From Setophaga petechia (Eukaryota > Chordata > Aves > Passeriformes > Parulidae): 64,000 bases of DNA. The notes below the pieces were generated by a model. That model searched no databases. It saw nothing but the letters and a program-made list of their open reading frames with translations, and was not told the origin of the DNA. The position numbers and the translations under genes are program-made. Numbering within the stretch: the first letter of the stretch is position 1; every line of letters starts with the position of its first letter. Location: positions 10,008,936-10,072,935 of the forward strand of contig JANCRA010000025.1 in assembly GCA_024362935.1 (NCBI GenBank), given 5' to 3'. Positions 1 to 14,410 of this stretch are shown piece by piece.

Positions 1-3000
1 GCAATAATGGGGTTTCCGGAAGAAACATGGATATTCTGTTGCTCAGAGCAGAGCTCAAGGGTTTTGAGAGTGAAGTGGTCATCCCACCAGGGCTTATTTT
101 TGGGGTTAAAATTGCCTAGAGCTGAGCATTTTGCAACCTCTGCAGATTTCCACAGGAATTCTTTAACTTAATTGACAGTACAGTTTGGCCGTCTGGGTTT
201 CTAAAGAGAAAGAATTTGAGTTTTTAAAACTGCCTTAGATGTTTTAAATACAGAAAGAAAGTGGTCACAATTAAAAATTTTGTAGTGAAGGACTAATACT
301 GGTTTAATTAAGCTGCATTTCAGATTCCCAAGGAATAATATGGCTTTCAGCTTCTCTTCCCTGTCCTGAGCATTTTTCCTGACAGAAGTTGCTGTTTCAT
401 ACATTTCCTTAAGAATAAACACTGCTGGGGAAAGTCCCACTTGCTCTGCACGTGGCTTTCGCTCTGAAACCCTAGCTTGGATGTACTGAGAGTTTTATTT
501 CCACATTGGCCAACAGAAATAAACAACTGCATGAAAACTGTCAAATATTAAGAAAGGAAAAAGTCAGCTGAACATCTTGTTTGTTTGTTTTCTTTCTTGG
601 ATTTTTTTTTTTTAAGAAAGGAGCAGGAAGGAACAAAATAATGTGTGTAAAGGGAAATCTCATCCTGAGTGTTAGAGAAAAGCAATTTCCCTCTCCAACT
701 ACTTTTCAAGAGAGGTTTCAGTCCCCATGTCAATGGCAGACATCACTGGAGAAAGCACAGTCAGCACTTTAGCATAAAACCCCTGAAAAAAACCATTAAG
801 TCACAGAACATGCTGTCCCAAAGGCTTGGCAGGCTGAGGTCACCGAGGTCATGGGCCTAATAAGGGGTGTTTTAATTGGTTTCTACTGTTTCTCCCCTGA
901 CATCCCTCCTTTCCCTCCCTCCTCCCCTCCACCAACCTTCACACCTTTGATCCTTAACTGCCAGGATTCTGAAACTGTATGGAGAAAACTGCAATTATCC
1001 AAATATCACCATTACTGTGACACACTGCAGATAGGGCAGCACAGGGCCTCCACTACTGAGTAATCCTGTAAATTGCTTAAAATAACAACGAAGAGCAGTA
1101 TACACTTTTCTCATCCATTGTCAGGCTGAAATAAATAGGTCTTTCTTTAACATGCCTAATCCTGCTAAACAGTACAAAATCCTATTACTCAATGAATTAT
1201 AAATCCTGCTTCAGCACCTCATTTGTCCTGGAGTGTTTCATTGTGAAACCCAGAAATTCAATACCTCATTTTAGTCACACAATCCCTACCAGGACTGCTT
1301 CTCCCCGTCCCTTCCCCCATTCTCCTGTGTTGGTTGTGCTCAGTGAGGTTTGTGCTAGGGCCACTACAAACCCTGGGCAGGCAAGTAAAGACTTGTTTAA
1401 AACCCAGCTTGCACCTTTCTGCACCTACATTCTCACTGTGCACTTTGGGAGGGTCATTCCAGATGGATTGAAGCCCTTGTTGAGTTGGTGTGATGAATTG
1501 TTGAGCCACATCTCTCCTTCAGGTCCAGCTGTGATACCAGCATATCTTTATTTTTTTCCCCTTCAGTGAAACAATTGCATTTTTCACATTAAGGCCCTGC
1601 ATTCACCAAGTTTCTGGGATCTTTGGAATGCACCAAACCTGCATAAAGTAGTTTAAGTCACTTAGGTCTTGTCTTTGGAGATGTTGGAGTACAACCTGCA
1701 GCTCCTGGTGGGTGCTGCCCCTCTCCAAAGGTCCCTGCTTGGACCTGTGGATTTGCTGCTATTCCTGCAGCAGGAATGGAGCAGGACTGTCTCACCTGGT
1801 GGTGTGGAAATCAAGACAGTGTCAGGCTCACAGGATCACTGTGAAAAGGAAAATTTGTGATGGAGGAAGAGTTTTCTAAAATAAACTCTCATGAAAACCA
1901 GCTGAGTAAGAGCAGGGCTAAGCTTGGTTCATTTCCTTTAGTTTGCGAAGTGTGGGTCAGGCAGAATCTGATGGCAAAGGAGGATAGAGGAGGGAGGGTG
2001 AGGAACTGTAATTCCTTACCTCACACTGCAAGGATTTGGTACAACCCAAGGCCAGGATCCCTGGCACTGACCCAGACAGGTGTCAAATATTCCTGAGCTG
2101 CTGGGTGTGTACTGGGAGGGACAGCATCCCCTCCTGGAGACGTCTTAGCTGGCTGTGCTGGAATTCCTCCTGGGCTCTCCTGCCCTTGCTCACATCCTTG
2201 GTACCCTGTCCTGCTGGAAAAGGAAAATCTAAACCTTGGAATCTCAAGGATTGTGTTTCACAATATGTACCATCAGTGTCTCCTAGCTAGTTTGAGATCT
2301 CTCTTGTTGTCTTGCTCTTTAAGCATCTAAATGCTCTTTAAGATGTGGTGAACACCTATTTTAACTAGGCCTTTCTCATGGAATTTGTTTATAATCCATT
2401 ATCTCGTGTGCCCTGCCTCTCTCTGCATTTAACTGTTTTACAGTTTATGAAATAAAGGATTCCAGTTCTTTTAATGAGTTTGTTTTCCCCTACCTTCAAT
2501 ACATTTAAAGGGGAGCATTTTTTAATCAGTTGTGTTTCTTTATAAAACCCAATCCAAAATGTTCATGGACATATTTTGTTAAAATAAAAAGCATTAGAAA
2601 ACCCAACCAAAACAAAACAAAAAATGAACGACAACAAAAACAATGACAAAACCCCAAAAAGCAAAACCAAAAACACCAAACAGCTCTTTCTTCCATATTG
2701 TATTAAGAACTCAAAGTGAACCTAATCCAAAATTAGAATCACAGTCTAAGCACAGGGAAGATCACCTGTAGCTATGTCTGATTAGATATTTCAGATTACA
2801 TGGGGTTTTGGTTGTACTTATATTGTTCTTGAAATCAGGTAGAATTCATTTCTTTTTTGGACAAATTAAACTCAAATTTCTTTTTATTAAATAATTTTTT
2901 TCAGAACTAACACAAACATTTCAACTTAAAGTTTGACTTAGAAATATATATGAATTTTATTTTTTAAAGTGATTTTGCAGCTATGAAACCATTTTCCTTT

Positions 3001-4526
3001 TTTGGCTCAGCCCAGCAAGATTGATACAGGTCTAACATTACTTTCCATCCAGTGCATCATGTTGTAAACTACAGAGCTATCCTAAAAATCCTTGAAATTT
3101 CTGAATAAGCATTTTTGTCTCTAATGATTGGTAACTTGTATCTGAACTAGGAGATGATGCTTCCAACAAGTCACCAAATAGACCAGTCAGCAAATTCATC
3201 AGGTTAATTTCAACTTGTGGTCTTGACATAAATTTGGGAAGTATAAGCATTTAATGAATGTGAAACAATTCACAGAAAGCTATTGCTTGCATGTCTCTTC
3301 CTAAATGTACACAGTTAAAGATAAAACAACTATCAGCAAACAAATGTTCCTGGTGATGTGAAGAACCCAAAAGCCTGGAGCAGGTCAGGAGGGGGGAGAA
3401 GGGTGAAGGGGTGTTCAGTCCACATTGTTTCAGAAGGAAAGAAGATGCTACAGCTGTAAGAAATTAACAAAAAATAAATATTTTAAATACTGATACTGAT
3501 CAGAGGGGGAAAAAATCCAGACTGGGAACACTAAGATTTAAAGATTGTAGGGCAAGGATTTACAAAAGTCTCAGAAGAAAGAAACAGAAGTTACTCATTA
3601 GTAGTAATTTTACATTTAAGGTTTGTCATCTCTCACATTAATACAATTCAAGGCAGTATTACTGTAGCTGCACCTTTTTGAATGAAAGGTGCAAAAGGTG
3701 CAAAAATTAAAAATCTCTATCTCAAACTCTTCTTGGTTTGAATCCTCAAATTTTGAATCCTTGAATTTTCCTGTCTTGTTTTTATCACAATTCTTGATAA
3801 ATTCTAGACATGTGAACACATATCCTTCAGCTCAGGGAGACTCAGCCCATCAGATTTGGTGGGTTATGGCCCACATGGGCAAGGATTCAAAAAGATGGGG
3901 GAGAGCAAAAATGCTGCATGTGGGAAATCAGCAGGGAATGCTACAAGGGAGCAGGGCTGCACCTCCAGAGACATTTCTGTTTTTCTTTTGCCTATCAGGA
4001 TCTTTGATTGCTTCTGACTAATCCTCCCCTATGCGCTCTTTCCTTCTATTTCAATCCACGTTGTGTTCCCACAAGTACAAAAGTGTCATTTCATGTGATT
4101 TTGCTGCAGTGAACCAGGGCAAAGCCTTTGTTTTCATAACATGTTATAAAATGTATTCTTTAAATTCTTTATTGATTCTATTAAGCTTTAAAAACAGCCC
4201 TTTCCTTCCCCCTCCCCACCTTCCCCCCCAGACAGCAAAAATAGGAGGAGAAATCCCCCCAGGCCCCCTAGGCAGAGGTCTGGAATGAGTGGCAGGCTCT
4301 GCTCAGAGGAGACCCTGGATCCCAGTGGGAAGGGTGGCTGCAGGTCAGGACAGGGGCTTGTTTAGAGAGGATGAAGGGGCCCAGGAGAGCCCAGGGATCA
4401 GCAGCTGGGCCAGAGCAACACGGGGAGCTCAGGGCATGGCAGAAAGGAGCTCCTGGAGAGCCTTTGGGGAGGCCCAGGGCTGGAAGAGCCAAGGGTGTCA
4501 CCGGTCAGGACAGAGGGGTTTGGCAG
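1..4526 (+). other. KCNQ1: KCNQ1 intron 11 (5' part in window), mostly unique AT-rich DNA
   Basis: No coding exon was found. The stretch holds a T tract at 602-613, an A/C-rich low-complexity block at about 2595-2685 with runs of CAAAA, and a small hairpin at 3668-3692 (GCACCTTT facing AAAGGTGC). A GC-rich purine-biased block at about 4230-4526 directly precedes the first LTR and was not assigned to any family. The open frames here are short and overlap in many frames, as expected by chance. Assignment to intron 11 is by position upstream of exon 12. Confidence 0.75.
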
Positions 4527-4539
4527 TGATGCCTTAAGG

Positions 4540-5226
4540 AGCTGGAACAGAGGCTAGATGGAGTTAAGAGGAATAGAGTAGGTATTTATTGACATGCCTT
4601 CAAAGGCTGCACCCTGGCAGGACCAGAGCCACAGTCATGGTTCTGCATGGATGGCTCCAAGATGGAAGCAAAAGAGGGTTTGGTCATGAGATCTCGCATT
4701 TTTATAAGTTTTTGTCCGTTTGCATATAGGAGAACAATATGTCTAATAATAAGAGAATAATGTCTAATTAATAGCTTCAATTTATGAAGTTTCATCTTCC
4801 TTGCTTGCTTGCCCACCCTCCTCTTTTTGCATTGTTTATGTGTTGGTCCTGAAGTTTGAAGAGATTTTCCTTGAGTCTCCAGCTAGACAGGATTGTTTTG
4901 TCTTCACCACCCGGTGAAAAGATCCTAGTAACACTTACTAGAAAGCTAAAGCTGCACACCAAAGCAGAACAGAAAAACTTAAAACCTAAGGTATCAGCAG
5001 AGCCGAGCTGGGATGCCATGACGGGGGTGACCAGGTCACCAGCACTGGCAAGGGTGTGTGGGAATGAGCTGGCCTTGCTCTGAGTGAAATACTCTTGCTC
5101 CTGCTCCTTGATGAGTGCTCTCTTTACCCCTGAAAGAATTGTTTTTAAAGCCTGCTCCTCTACAGTTTTAAAATGGCCTTTTAGGTATGGCAGAGAGGTG
5201 ACCCCACCGGCTCCGGCGCTGATCAC
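4540..5226 (-). mobile_element. Solo LTR of an avian endogenous retrovirus (ERVK-like), antisense to KCNQ1
   Basis: On the - strand this block has the order expected of an LTR: a TATA-like TATAAAAATGC near 4697-4707, then AATAAA at 4590-4585 about 115 bases downstream. The text around it (the segment after AATAAA, and the stretch containing LASAGDLVTP in one frame) resembles LTRs I recall from passerine ERVK families. No gag, pol or env sequence was recognised on either side, so it is probably a solo LTR. Ends are approximate: candidates are TGATGCC at 4527 for one end, and CTACA at 5164 or a point near 5226 for the other. No clear target-site duplication was seen. A 144-codon frame (5226 to 4792) runs through it in the LTR sense direction. 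Confidence 0.7.
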
Positions 5227-8200
5227 ATTTTTTGTTGTTTAAATCAGCGATTTAAAACCAAAGCAAAACGGACTTTTCCAAAGATCTTGGGAGTCCTGGG
5301 TTTACCAAACTCCCAGGCCACAGAGACTCCACAAAGTCTGCAGCTGAGGGGAGAAGTCTCTGTGGATTCCCTCGGGGCTCAGGGCAAGATCCAATAAACA
5401 GCCTGAGCTCTGGGGTATCGGGCTGTGATCTGCTAACCCTTACAATAATGCCTTGCACTAATTACGAGGTAACCCACGTGGGCTTAGATGAGGTCATTGC
5501 ACTCTGCAGTAATAGATGTTAGAGCATAAAGTTTACCTCTTCTTGTGGGTGGATTTTCCATCAGCAATACCAGGGCTTTGTGAATAGTTGTCTGAGCTGC
5601 TCATCAAAATAAAATGAGAAATGTGCTTTGAGGGAGGATGGAATTTAAAAAAAATGAAGTTAACGATTGTAAAGCTAGGGCTAGTTAAATTATTTCTGAC
5701 CTCTTCTTTTTCTTCATATTCTTCCCTTGCAAAAGTTTGGGAATTATTCAAGTTTTATGGTAAACTGTTCTAGATTGTATTGATTCCATCTTTTTTGAGT
5801 ACATTAACAGTAGCCTCCAGTAACATTTAATTTCACATGAATAAGGAGAAATAAAGAGGGAAAAGAATTATAGCTTCACAGTTATTATATGTTTACAGAA
5901 AACTATGGGTTTTACTATGATTAGGTATATTCATATCCATCAAGGGATATCCTTGATGTTGTATCCTGCCATACTTAAAATACCGAAATCCAAGTTTAAT
6001 GATCAATTGGCATATTATTTTTTTTAACCTTCTGCTATAAAAATAATAACATAAATATAAAAATAATGACAACATCATTATAGCAGTGAAAGGATATATT
6101 TAAGATTACTATTATGTTCGAATAAGTGATATAAAATATTTTCTGGCCATCTGTAGGTCAGTCTAAATGCAGTATTCTATCTCAGGTTATTAAGTCGGTG
6201 TCCTCAGCCTAAGGAATAAATTATGTTCCAAAATGTAAATTTTTTAAAAGAGAAAAGATTAGGTTAATCTGATCTTCTCTCATGTTTCTGGGATGTATCT
6301 GAGTTTTCATTCCATAAATTTTCTGGCTTGCATTGTGCAGAGAGTTTTTTTCCTCCCGTCCTCCCCTAGTCTCTATTATCAACAATAAACCCTTGCACTG
6401 CAAATGTCAGAATGTGTGTGTGTGTGTGTGTGTAAATGCTTCGCTGGAAAACACAAATTCCTCCTGTGCCCTGGCTGGAATGCTTTGCTGAACCCTGTCA
6501 CAGGGGCCCCAGGTCCTCTAACAATATTCAGTATAACAATGGACAGGATCCCACTGAAATATTTCATTAAGGGAGCAACTGAAGAAAGGTAACTCTTGTA
6601 GATATTCCTTGATGCACTCCCAATGATCCTTTCCATCCAGAAATGTGAGGTGCCCTAGGAGAATGCTTTTTTTGGCATAGTTAGATGTTCAAAAAGTACA
6701 CTCCTTGTTCTGAAGTTGTCTCACTGCTCTTGGCTAATAATGTGACATATTGGTGGTTCACATTGCTCCTTGCCCTAAGATTGCTCACAGTCCCCTCTTG
6801 GCTTGAACCACGTGATAAACACTGGAAATTCTTCCTTCTGCTCTCCTGCACACTTCAATGCCATTTCCTTCATCTTCAAGAGCAAAACACCTAAATAACA
6901 TCTTTTCTGGCTTTTCATGCCTTTCTTAACCTTGCTTATTTTTATTTACAGAACACAACTCCTTTTTTGCACACTCTGCTTCTCTCCAGGCTGGGTAATG
7001 CCTCTCTGTTCCATCATGCTCCATCCTCCTCTCTTCACTTACACCCCTCCAGGAGCCTTTGCCTCTCAGAAACTCTCTGGTGGTGACTCACAGCAATAAA
7101 AATGTCAGATCCCTCTTGCTCTTCTCTGGATCTACTCTGAACCATGTGGAAAGTCAAGGAAAAGGGAGGCATGCCCTCCTTTCTGTCAAAGGCCAAAAGA
7201 TCCTAACAGCAAAAAGAGGGGAAAGCTGTGATGGAAATAAATTTTAGCAATACTGAAAGGCATGGTTCTAATGCGTTCACATTTTCGCTGGGATATGACA
7301 TTAAATACAAGGATTCTATTTTTAAATATAGATGAGTAATAAGGGACTGGTTTAAATAAGCAAAATATGCATTTACAGACACTTGTTTTACTACTAGTGC
7401 TGGAAAATGCCAGTTTATAAATACAGCTGAAACATAAGTGTGTCTGTGCATTTGAACACATAAAAAGGTGTTCTGGGTTACAGACCTGTTTTCCTTCAAT
7501 TTTTTGGGTCTACCAAAAAAGAGTTTATTGTGGAAAATAGAGCTGAGGGAACTACTCTGTTTCCTTTCTAAGTTTTCACCAACAATTTCACTACAGCTGA
7601 ATCTGCAGGGTCATCCTTTAATTTCTCCATTGTCTAGGCAAGAAATGCAATTCACTGCAATTTTAGCACCAGGTAATAATCATTCCATCCACTTTCAGTA
7701 TAATTCTCACTTGCATACTGAAATAAATTGCTTTGCTGAGTAACAAAGAGGTTATTTTTGTCCTTAAGTGCTTTGCTGAACTACAGACTGTTTCTGGGCT
7801 GTAGGCACAGATACCAACAGATTGTGCCCCTTTGGAGCAGATCTGAGCTGGGAACAGGAGAATGCAGCCATCCACATAACAGGAAATAGTACATAGTGCA
7901 GATAACTCGTGCAAAATAAAACAAAGACGTGGCAACTGTGTGTCACTGCACAGTCAATTATAAACATTTTTTTCTATGGTTCTGCTGTGAAAAGAAACAA
8001 AGTGCGGGCAGTATTGCTACAGTTTGTCAGATGGCTAGAGAACCACAACTATGACAGACTAAGATTTTAAATAAGCATTAATAAAAATAGAGTGGATATA
8101 CAGTAAAATAAGGCCACATATTGTACATGGCTTTTGAAAAAAATTGACTGTTAAAAGTCTGATATCTTTTTTAAATTCTCAAGTCTCAGTCATTCTCTTT

Positions 8201-11200
8201 GTTGGCATACAAAAACTGACAAGGTAAATTAACCATTTCTCCTTTATTTTCACTGAATTTCCATTTCTAATCTCAAGTGTAATGTAACCCAGCCAGCTGC
8301 TTCTTTCTCCTCCTTCACAGGGGGATGTTTATTTACATCTATTCACTGAACTTAGAAATTGCAACCTAAACTTTATGGTAGAGATGACAACATCCTTCTG
8401 ACTGGAACCATTTCCAACAGCTCACATATTTGGCCCCAGTTCAGTAAAATGTGGTAATAAGGACTGACAGTCACTAGGGAAAAAAAAAAGGTCTTAATTT
8501 CTACCTGGAAAAAACTGTTCTTTCTCTTCATTAGTGGCAGTTGGAGACTCTCCAACCATTTAAACATTTCCATCATTTCTTCTCTGATTGGATATAAACC
8601 CTCAGAAAGACAGGCTCTAGTTCTTTTTCATTGTAATGGTCAGAAATCCAGTGTGTGAACAAGCAAGTAGTCAATATTGACCCATATAACTGTGAGAATA
8701 CTCAGAATATTAGCAGTCCTTAACAATTGACCTGATGATGCAAAAAATCGTGTCCTAAATATCACAACCATTCCAAGATTCTGTATGGGCTATTTGACAG
8801 CTGTGACTTGAGTGAAAGAAAATTTCAGCCATCTCAAAATTTGCTTTACTCTTTGCCCATTTTCTACCCTTTCCCATCCCAGTCTGAGTACATTGGCTCA
8901 GGAGATCCTCCAGCATCCACTTCTTTTCTTGGATCTTCTGCAATGCCGCAGAGATTGTGATCATCATTATGCTTCCAAGTTAACTACTTCTTTTTTTGCC
9001 ACACCATGCACTAATAGTGTGTGACTGTGCTTTACAGAATACTTAATTCTGCATCACATGGAAGTGAGTTTCGGCATCTCCCGTGGTTGGGAGCATCCTA
9101 AAATCTAATTTATGCCCTTTGAAGGTTTTGTGTTGGGCTCAGGTCTGGGAAGAACAACATGTGGGCAGGCTGTTCTTGTAATTAATTGTTTGCTTTCTCT
9201 GGCTGCTCTGAGAATCTGTTCTTTGTCCTGTGTATCTGATAATGTCATGACTCTGAGGTTCTTTATAGCCACAGCAGCTAATGTACCTTAATGCATTTAT
9301 ATTTCAGAGTCTTCAGATGGGCTCCAAGCTGGGGTCTTGTTAACAGAAACCAGAGCAGGGTGGAAGCAGCCCTCCTGATAACCACACACTCGAGGCCTCT
9401 CGTTGTGACTCTTCTCTCTGTTCCCGTGACCTCTCCCATTCCCCTCACAGTCTAATCATCCTTATTACAGTAACAAACATCTTGCATTCTCTAATCTATT
9501 GTTTCTAATCTCACCATTTGTGCTCTTCCAGAATGTCACTTTTATAAACAGAGTCCAGTGCCTTCTGTTCCCAAAGCACAGGCATCCACCATGAGAGTGA
9601 GTGAGGAACCTTCTTAGACTCTGAGAGATTTAGGGTTCATGATTAACTTCCAGGTGTGAGGTGCTGGCTTTAAATATGGAGCAAGGGAGTGGTAAAATGT
9701 AGTACACAAACAGCAACATGAGAAGATGTTGCTGTTATTGTTACCCTTTTGAAATGCCTGGTTTAAAATCCAGCAGCAATGGGCTCATTGCAGTTAGAAT
9801 CTCAGCTAACACAAAGTACCACGTGGAAATGCTGAACATCAGAACCCTGTGGGATGATTCAGCCTTTCCATCACCATCTCTCACCAGCAGGATTCTCACC
9901 TAAGAACATACTGAATAAAGAGTGTGTCCAACTTCATCACCTACCAGTGATGTGGATACTTTAAGAAAAATAGAAGAAATACCCAGTGATACTTGTCCAC
10001 CTTCCTGGCATCTGTGGCTTAGAATTCCCCAGATCTCACGTAAATATTCATTCTGTATGTTCAGTGAGTCAGATGCACCCAAATACAATCTGTGGAGTTA
10101 GTCTAGGCTTGTTCAGTTAAGTGTTCTGAGACGTGGAGCTATCAGGTTTCCTGTCTGTGCACTGATGTTCCTGGAAAAATGTAAAAATTTAATACTGTGG
10201 GTCTGCTGCTTGTGCAGCAGTATTTCCTTCCAGGAGTCTGATACAGGTAGCAAACAAGAGGAACAGAAAAAGAGAACAGAAAAAATCTCTGCTTGAGGTA
10301 AAGCACAACAAAAAGCTGTGTTCACTCTGTCCAAGCAGGACTGTCAGAAGCTCACTTCTATCAAAATGACTCTCAGCACTGTAAACAGCTGTTCATTCTC
10401 CAAATTACACTTTCTACCTGCTCATCAACAGTTATCAGGGCTGTACCATAAACATGGGTTGTCTTCAGCCTTGGCAATGGGTGCATTTGATCTCTTTGAC
10501 CATTTTCTGCACAATTTAACCCAGACTGAGATCTAATGTTGAATAATAATTTGCAGATTCATCCATGGTCAATAAAAATAACCTAATTTCTGGCATCTCC
10601 TAATTTAAGCAGGTGAGAAGGACAGCAAGAAAGGAAATTTCACCAACCTAATTATCTAGAGACATCAAAATAAAACTAGTAGGCTATTAAAAGTGCATTT
10701 GGGGAAAAAGGCAATGAAGAGAAGCATGCAGGCCAGCAGAAAGTAAATACATGATGGGATGAAAGAGAAAGGGAGTTTAAGCAAGTGGTGTTTTGTCAGC
10801 AAGAGCAAAGAATATAAAACTAGAAAATGCCATGGGATCATCAGAATGGCAGCTGGATGTCCTTATCACTCATATTATAGCAGCTTTTAAAAGGGTGGAA
10901 AAATCCTAACTGAATAACCATTCCTTTTTTTATTTTTAACAAAGCATATGACTTTCACATTCAGAGGTTTCATTGTAACCTCTGGCAACTAAGTGCTAAT
11001 GGGTTCAGTTTTCATGTCTGCACTTCAGAGTGAAAAAAGGGTCAGAAATGAGTTGCATTTTTCCCCCTTCTCATTTAAAAGAAATGATATTTTGACTTGG
11101 AAGGAGCCAAGTGCAGTTCACGTGCTTGGTTTCCTCTGTGCTGCACATAAAAACAGGAAAAGCCAGTCTTTTGGCTGTGCTTCTTTTTATTGTTGGTTGT

Positions 11201-14199
11201 TTGACATGTTTTTCTATTACAATTCACAGCAGGGAGCGTTTATCTCCGTTATGAAAACCAGTTGGGCCATTGTTAGGGAAGAAAGCTGCACTTCCCAGGA
11301 GGAAGTTAAGTGTCTCTGCAGTGTGGTAGGAAGGCATTCTGCAGTGGGAGCCAACGTGTGTTGGTGCTGGGGGACTCTGTGCTTTTTGAAGGAGGTGCTC
11401 AGCCACTCTCTGAGAAATGCCAGGTCTGTTCACTTAAAAAAAAGCAAATATTACACCTTAAGTTCTCTATCTCTACCTCCTCTTTCCTTCCAAAACAGTA
11501 AGAAATATAGTGTTGTGTTATTAAACTTTTTTTTTTTTAGTCTGAATGTTGAAAGCTATTTTTCTCCAAACACAAATTCCTTAAACATTCATATCAAACA
11601 TAGTCAATATGGTTTTGTAGCTTCGAGGTGTGTGTTGATTCCAAATTAGGCTGTGGGATTTGATTCTACCAAGTCAGTCTTTTGGCCAGAGTGTGGGTGG
11701 CATTCCAGCTTTGAGAAGACCCATAAGTTAAATTAATTCCATGTTGAATAAATATGATTTCATCTGTCTATAAGAAATAATAAAATGAATTTTAAATATA
11801 ATCCAAATCATTTATCAAAGATAGAAATCTCAGACTGAATGAAATTTCCTCAGTCAGGAATCAGTATCTGCTCCTTTAAGCAATATTCTGAAGTCAAACT
11901 TTGTATTTGCATAATGTTATTGTCAAAATATGAATGAAGAACACAGAAAGTAAGATTTTCATCTTGATTTATATTGTATGACTTGGTCATATATGTGGTA
12001 GGGTTTAAAATACATAATTGAATTATTCAGCCTTCTTTTTAAGTTATATACCCAGTGTACCATATTGTTAGGATTTGTTAATTTATTGGGTTAATCAAAT
12101 TATTGTGAAATCCTGTATTTATTATTATTAATATTTCTCTTGGATGAGTATTTGTTTTTATACATGGCTTACAAGCCAATAACAATAACTTTAAGACTAG
12201 AAAGCAAAATAAGGATAAAACATAACTGGATTCTCACCTTTTACACTGCTGGTCCAATGCTTCATTTTGTGCACTTGCTTTTGGGCTCGGTTTGACCTTT
12301 GTAAAATATACAAAAACCAGGAGACCAGACTGCAGAGTTCATATTCAGACTTCTGCCTTGGGGACTGGGATTTCTTTAATACATTGTCTCTTCAATTGGT
12401 GTTTTTGTGCAAAGGCTGTGAATTGCCTGTGAAATTTCCATTGTTCCTTATGACTTTTGTTCTTTTAATAAGTCCTCAACAATTCAGCGTACTAGATTGC
12501 CCCTGTGGGAAAAATATTTATTCCAAGAGATCTCACAAAGATAAAAAGCTGATGGAATATAGCTCTTCAGTTCTGGCTGAGGCAAAATAGCAGTACAAGA
12601 CAAATAACTGGTTCTAATGAAAAAAAAAAAAAAAGCAAAGCAAACAAATTCCAGGGGGTATATTTTAGTTTGTTTCACTAAGACTTAAGAATTCCATATA
12701 GCAAGAATTATAAACTTCCTGATCAAACTGTATTAAAAGTCCAGAGTTCATTTCACACTTGAACTCCTCTGTGTTCCAGCTATTTTTATCTGAAGTTGTG
12801 CAAGACTGGGGTAAATAATCTAAAATTTTTAAAAGCTACAGATATCCAGCATTTAAATCATCAACTGACATTGTACAAAAATAAAGAAAACGTTTTGGTA
12901 ACTCTTGACACAATGTACAATATAGGGTTTTTTTGCTTGCATGCACTGTAATTGGGCAGTTTTGGCAGCACAGATTCTTGCTTATAAAACTTACATTGAG
13001 ATAGAAATGACAAATGTTTGGGACTGAAGTATTTCTACTTCTGTTTCTGGAATAGAAAAGGACCTAGAAATCTTTGGAATTTTTAGATGGTGAAGGCACT
13101 TTTGTATTGCTACAAATCATATTGTAAGTCTAAAATGTTAAGATTTAACTTTGTTGATCAAGGGGTATATTTAATACAAGGGTTCAGAGCTTTCCAGGAG
13201 AAGAAACTCATTCCCTGGCAATGGATAAATTCCAAAAACATTTTGAAACAGAGATCAAAGTGATTTTGTGGCCTTGCTAGGTTTGCATCCATTAGCAGAG
13301 GTTACTCCTAAAGAGCAAATACTTGCCTTTGAAATGAAGTAGACTGCCTCAGGTATCAGGTGTTTCCAAAAACGTTCCCCACAGGGAAATACTAAAAAAA
13401 AAATTTCTTTATCTCCCCTTTCAAGGCATATTAGTTTGTCTATAAATTCATATAATCCTAAAGTGTATTTTAGGAAGGAAGTAAAAATATGTCCAACAAG
13501 GCTGCTTAATCTATTTGCTTACTATCTGCTACCTCCTCCTGAGACTGCTTTTTCCCTTGACATGAAAAAATAAATGAATGATTCATCAGGCTTCAGTGAA
13601 GCATTTCTTGGAAGAAACTAAAAATTCTGCTGCAATAATAATCTCATGGAGTTCAGAAATAGGTAGTTCACACAGGAGGAAATGAATTTGAAAAGAAATT
13701 CAGGATAATACTGAAAACTCAATACAGATATTTCATTGAAACTTGGAAAGTAAAGAGGATACCCTTAAAGATAAGAATATAAAACAAGTTATTGGTGTCA
13801 TTATGAGGGACAACTGGCTGAAATTTCACTAACAAACATGATCACTGTTATCTGTTTCCTGTCTCTAAAATAATTTAAACATCTTCCCATTTTGAAAATA
13901 AGTAAATGAAAATATGCTGTATTACGTGCAACAAAATCAGTTCTAACATATTAACTGTATGTTCCATTAACAGACTCAAAGCTGATCTTTAGCCTTCAGT
14001 TTGTGCAGCTCTGCCCCTAAATGCATTTTCATTGCTGGTTTTGCGTGCTCTAACTGTGCATTAAAATCTGCTGTCATAATAAACTTTTCAACACAAAAAA
14101 AAAACCAGCAAAGCTTCTCACAAGTCAATTCAATCCCTCTTGCAATTTGCCTAATTTGGTTCCATCTTGCTTGTCACTATTGTTATTTTTCTGTAATGC
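5227..14199 (+). other. KCNQ1: KCNQ1 intron 11, middle part
   Basis: About 9 kb with no recognised exon or gene. It holds a (TG)n microsatellite at 6413-6433 and an A tract at 12620-12634. The rest is unique AT-rich intronic sequence. Frames up to 218 codons (10993-11649) show no domain, signal peptide or splice logic linking them to a gene. Ancient repeat remnants too diverged to see by eye may be present. Confidence 0.7.
6413..6433. repeat. (TG)n microsatellite
   Basis: About ten uninterrupted TG units are present. It is a simple dinucleotide repeat within intron 11 and likely variable in length. Confidence 0.97.
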
Positions 14200-14410
14200 A
14201 ATAGCATCTGTAGGTCCCCTGCAGGATCAGGGGCTGGCTGTGTCAGACACTGTGTAAATAGACAGGGAGAGACAGTCCCTGTCCCTGAGCACTCCCAGTC
14301 TAAATAGACCCAGTGGGGAGGGAAGCAGGAGGATGGAGCACTGAAGTGATTTTGCCTGAGGTCACACAACAGTTCATTAGTAGTTTTTGGGAAAGAAACT
14401 GGTCTTTCTG
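14200..14410 (+). mobile_element. Ancient amniote MIR-like / L3-tail-like element
   Basis: The segment contains agagacagtccctgtccctg and agtctaaatagaccca, followed by gaggtcacacaacagtt. This order recalls a widespread old amniote retroposon: a block reading like 'gacagtccctgcccc...aatctaaatagacaag' followed by the SINE-core phrase 'ggtcacacagc'. It is diverged, has no clear ends and is read in + orientation. The family name is uncertain. Confidence 0.5.

Noticed and set aside
1192..1569. Possible exon 11 (frame containing SHISPSG, vaguely like THISQL)
   Set aside because: The upstream residues do not match the Kv7.1 region before helix B, and no donor sits at the required position with the phase needed by exon 12.
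10993..11649. 218-codon frame on the + strand
   Set aside because: The translation is of low, intron-like composition with no recognised domain and no link to a known exon.
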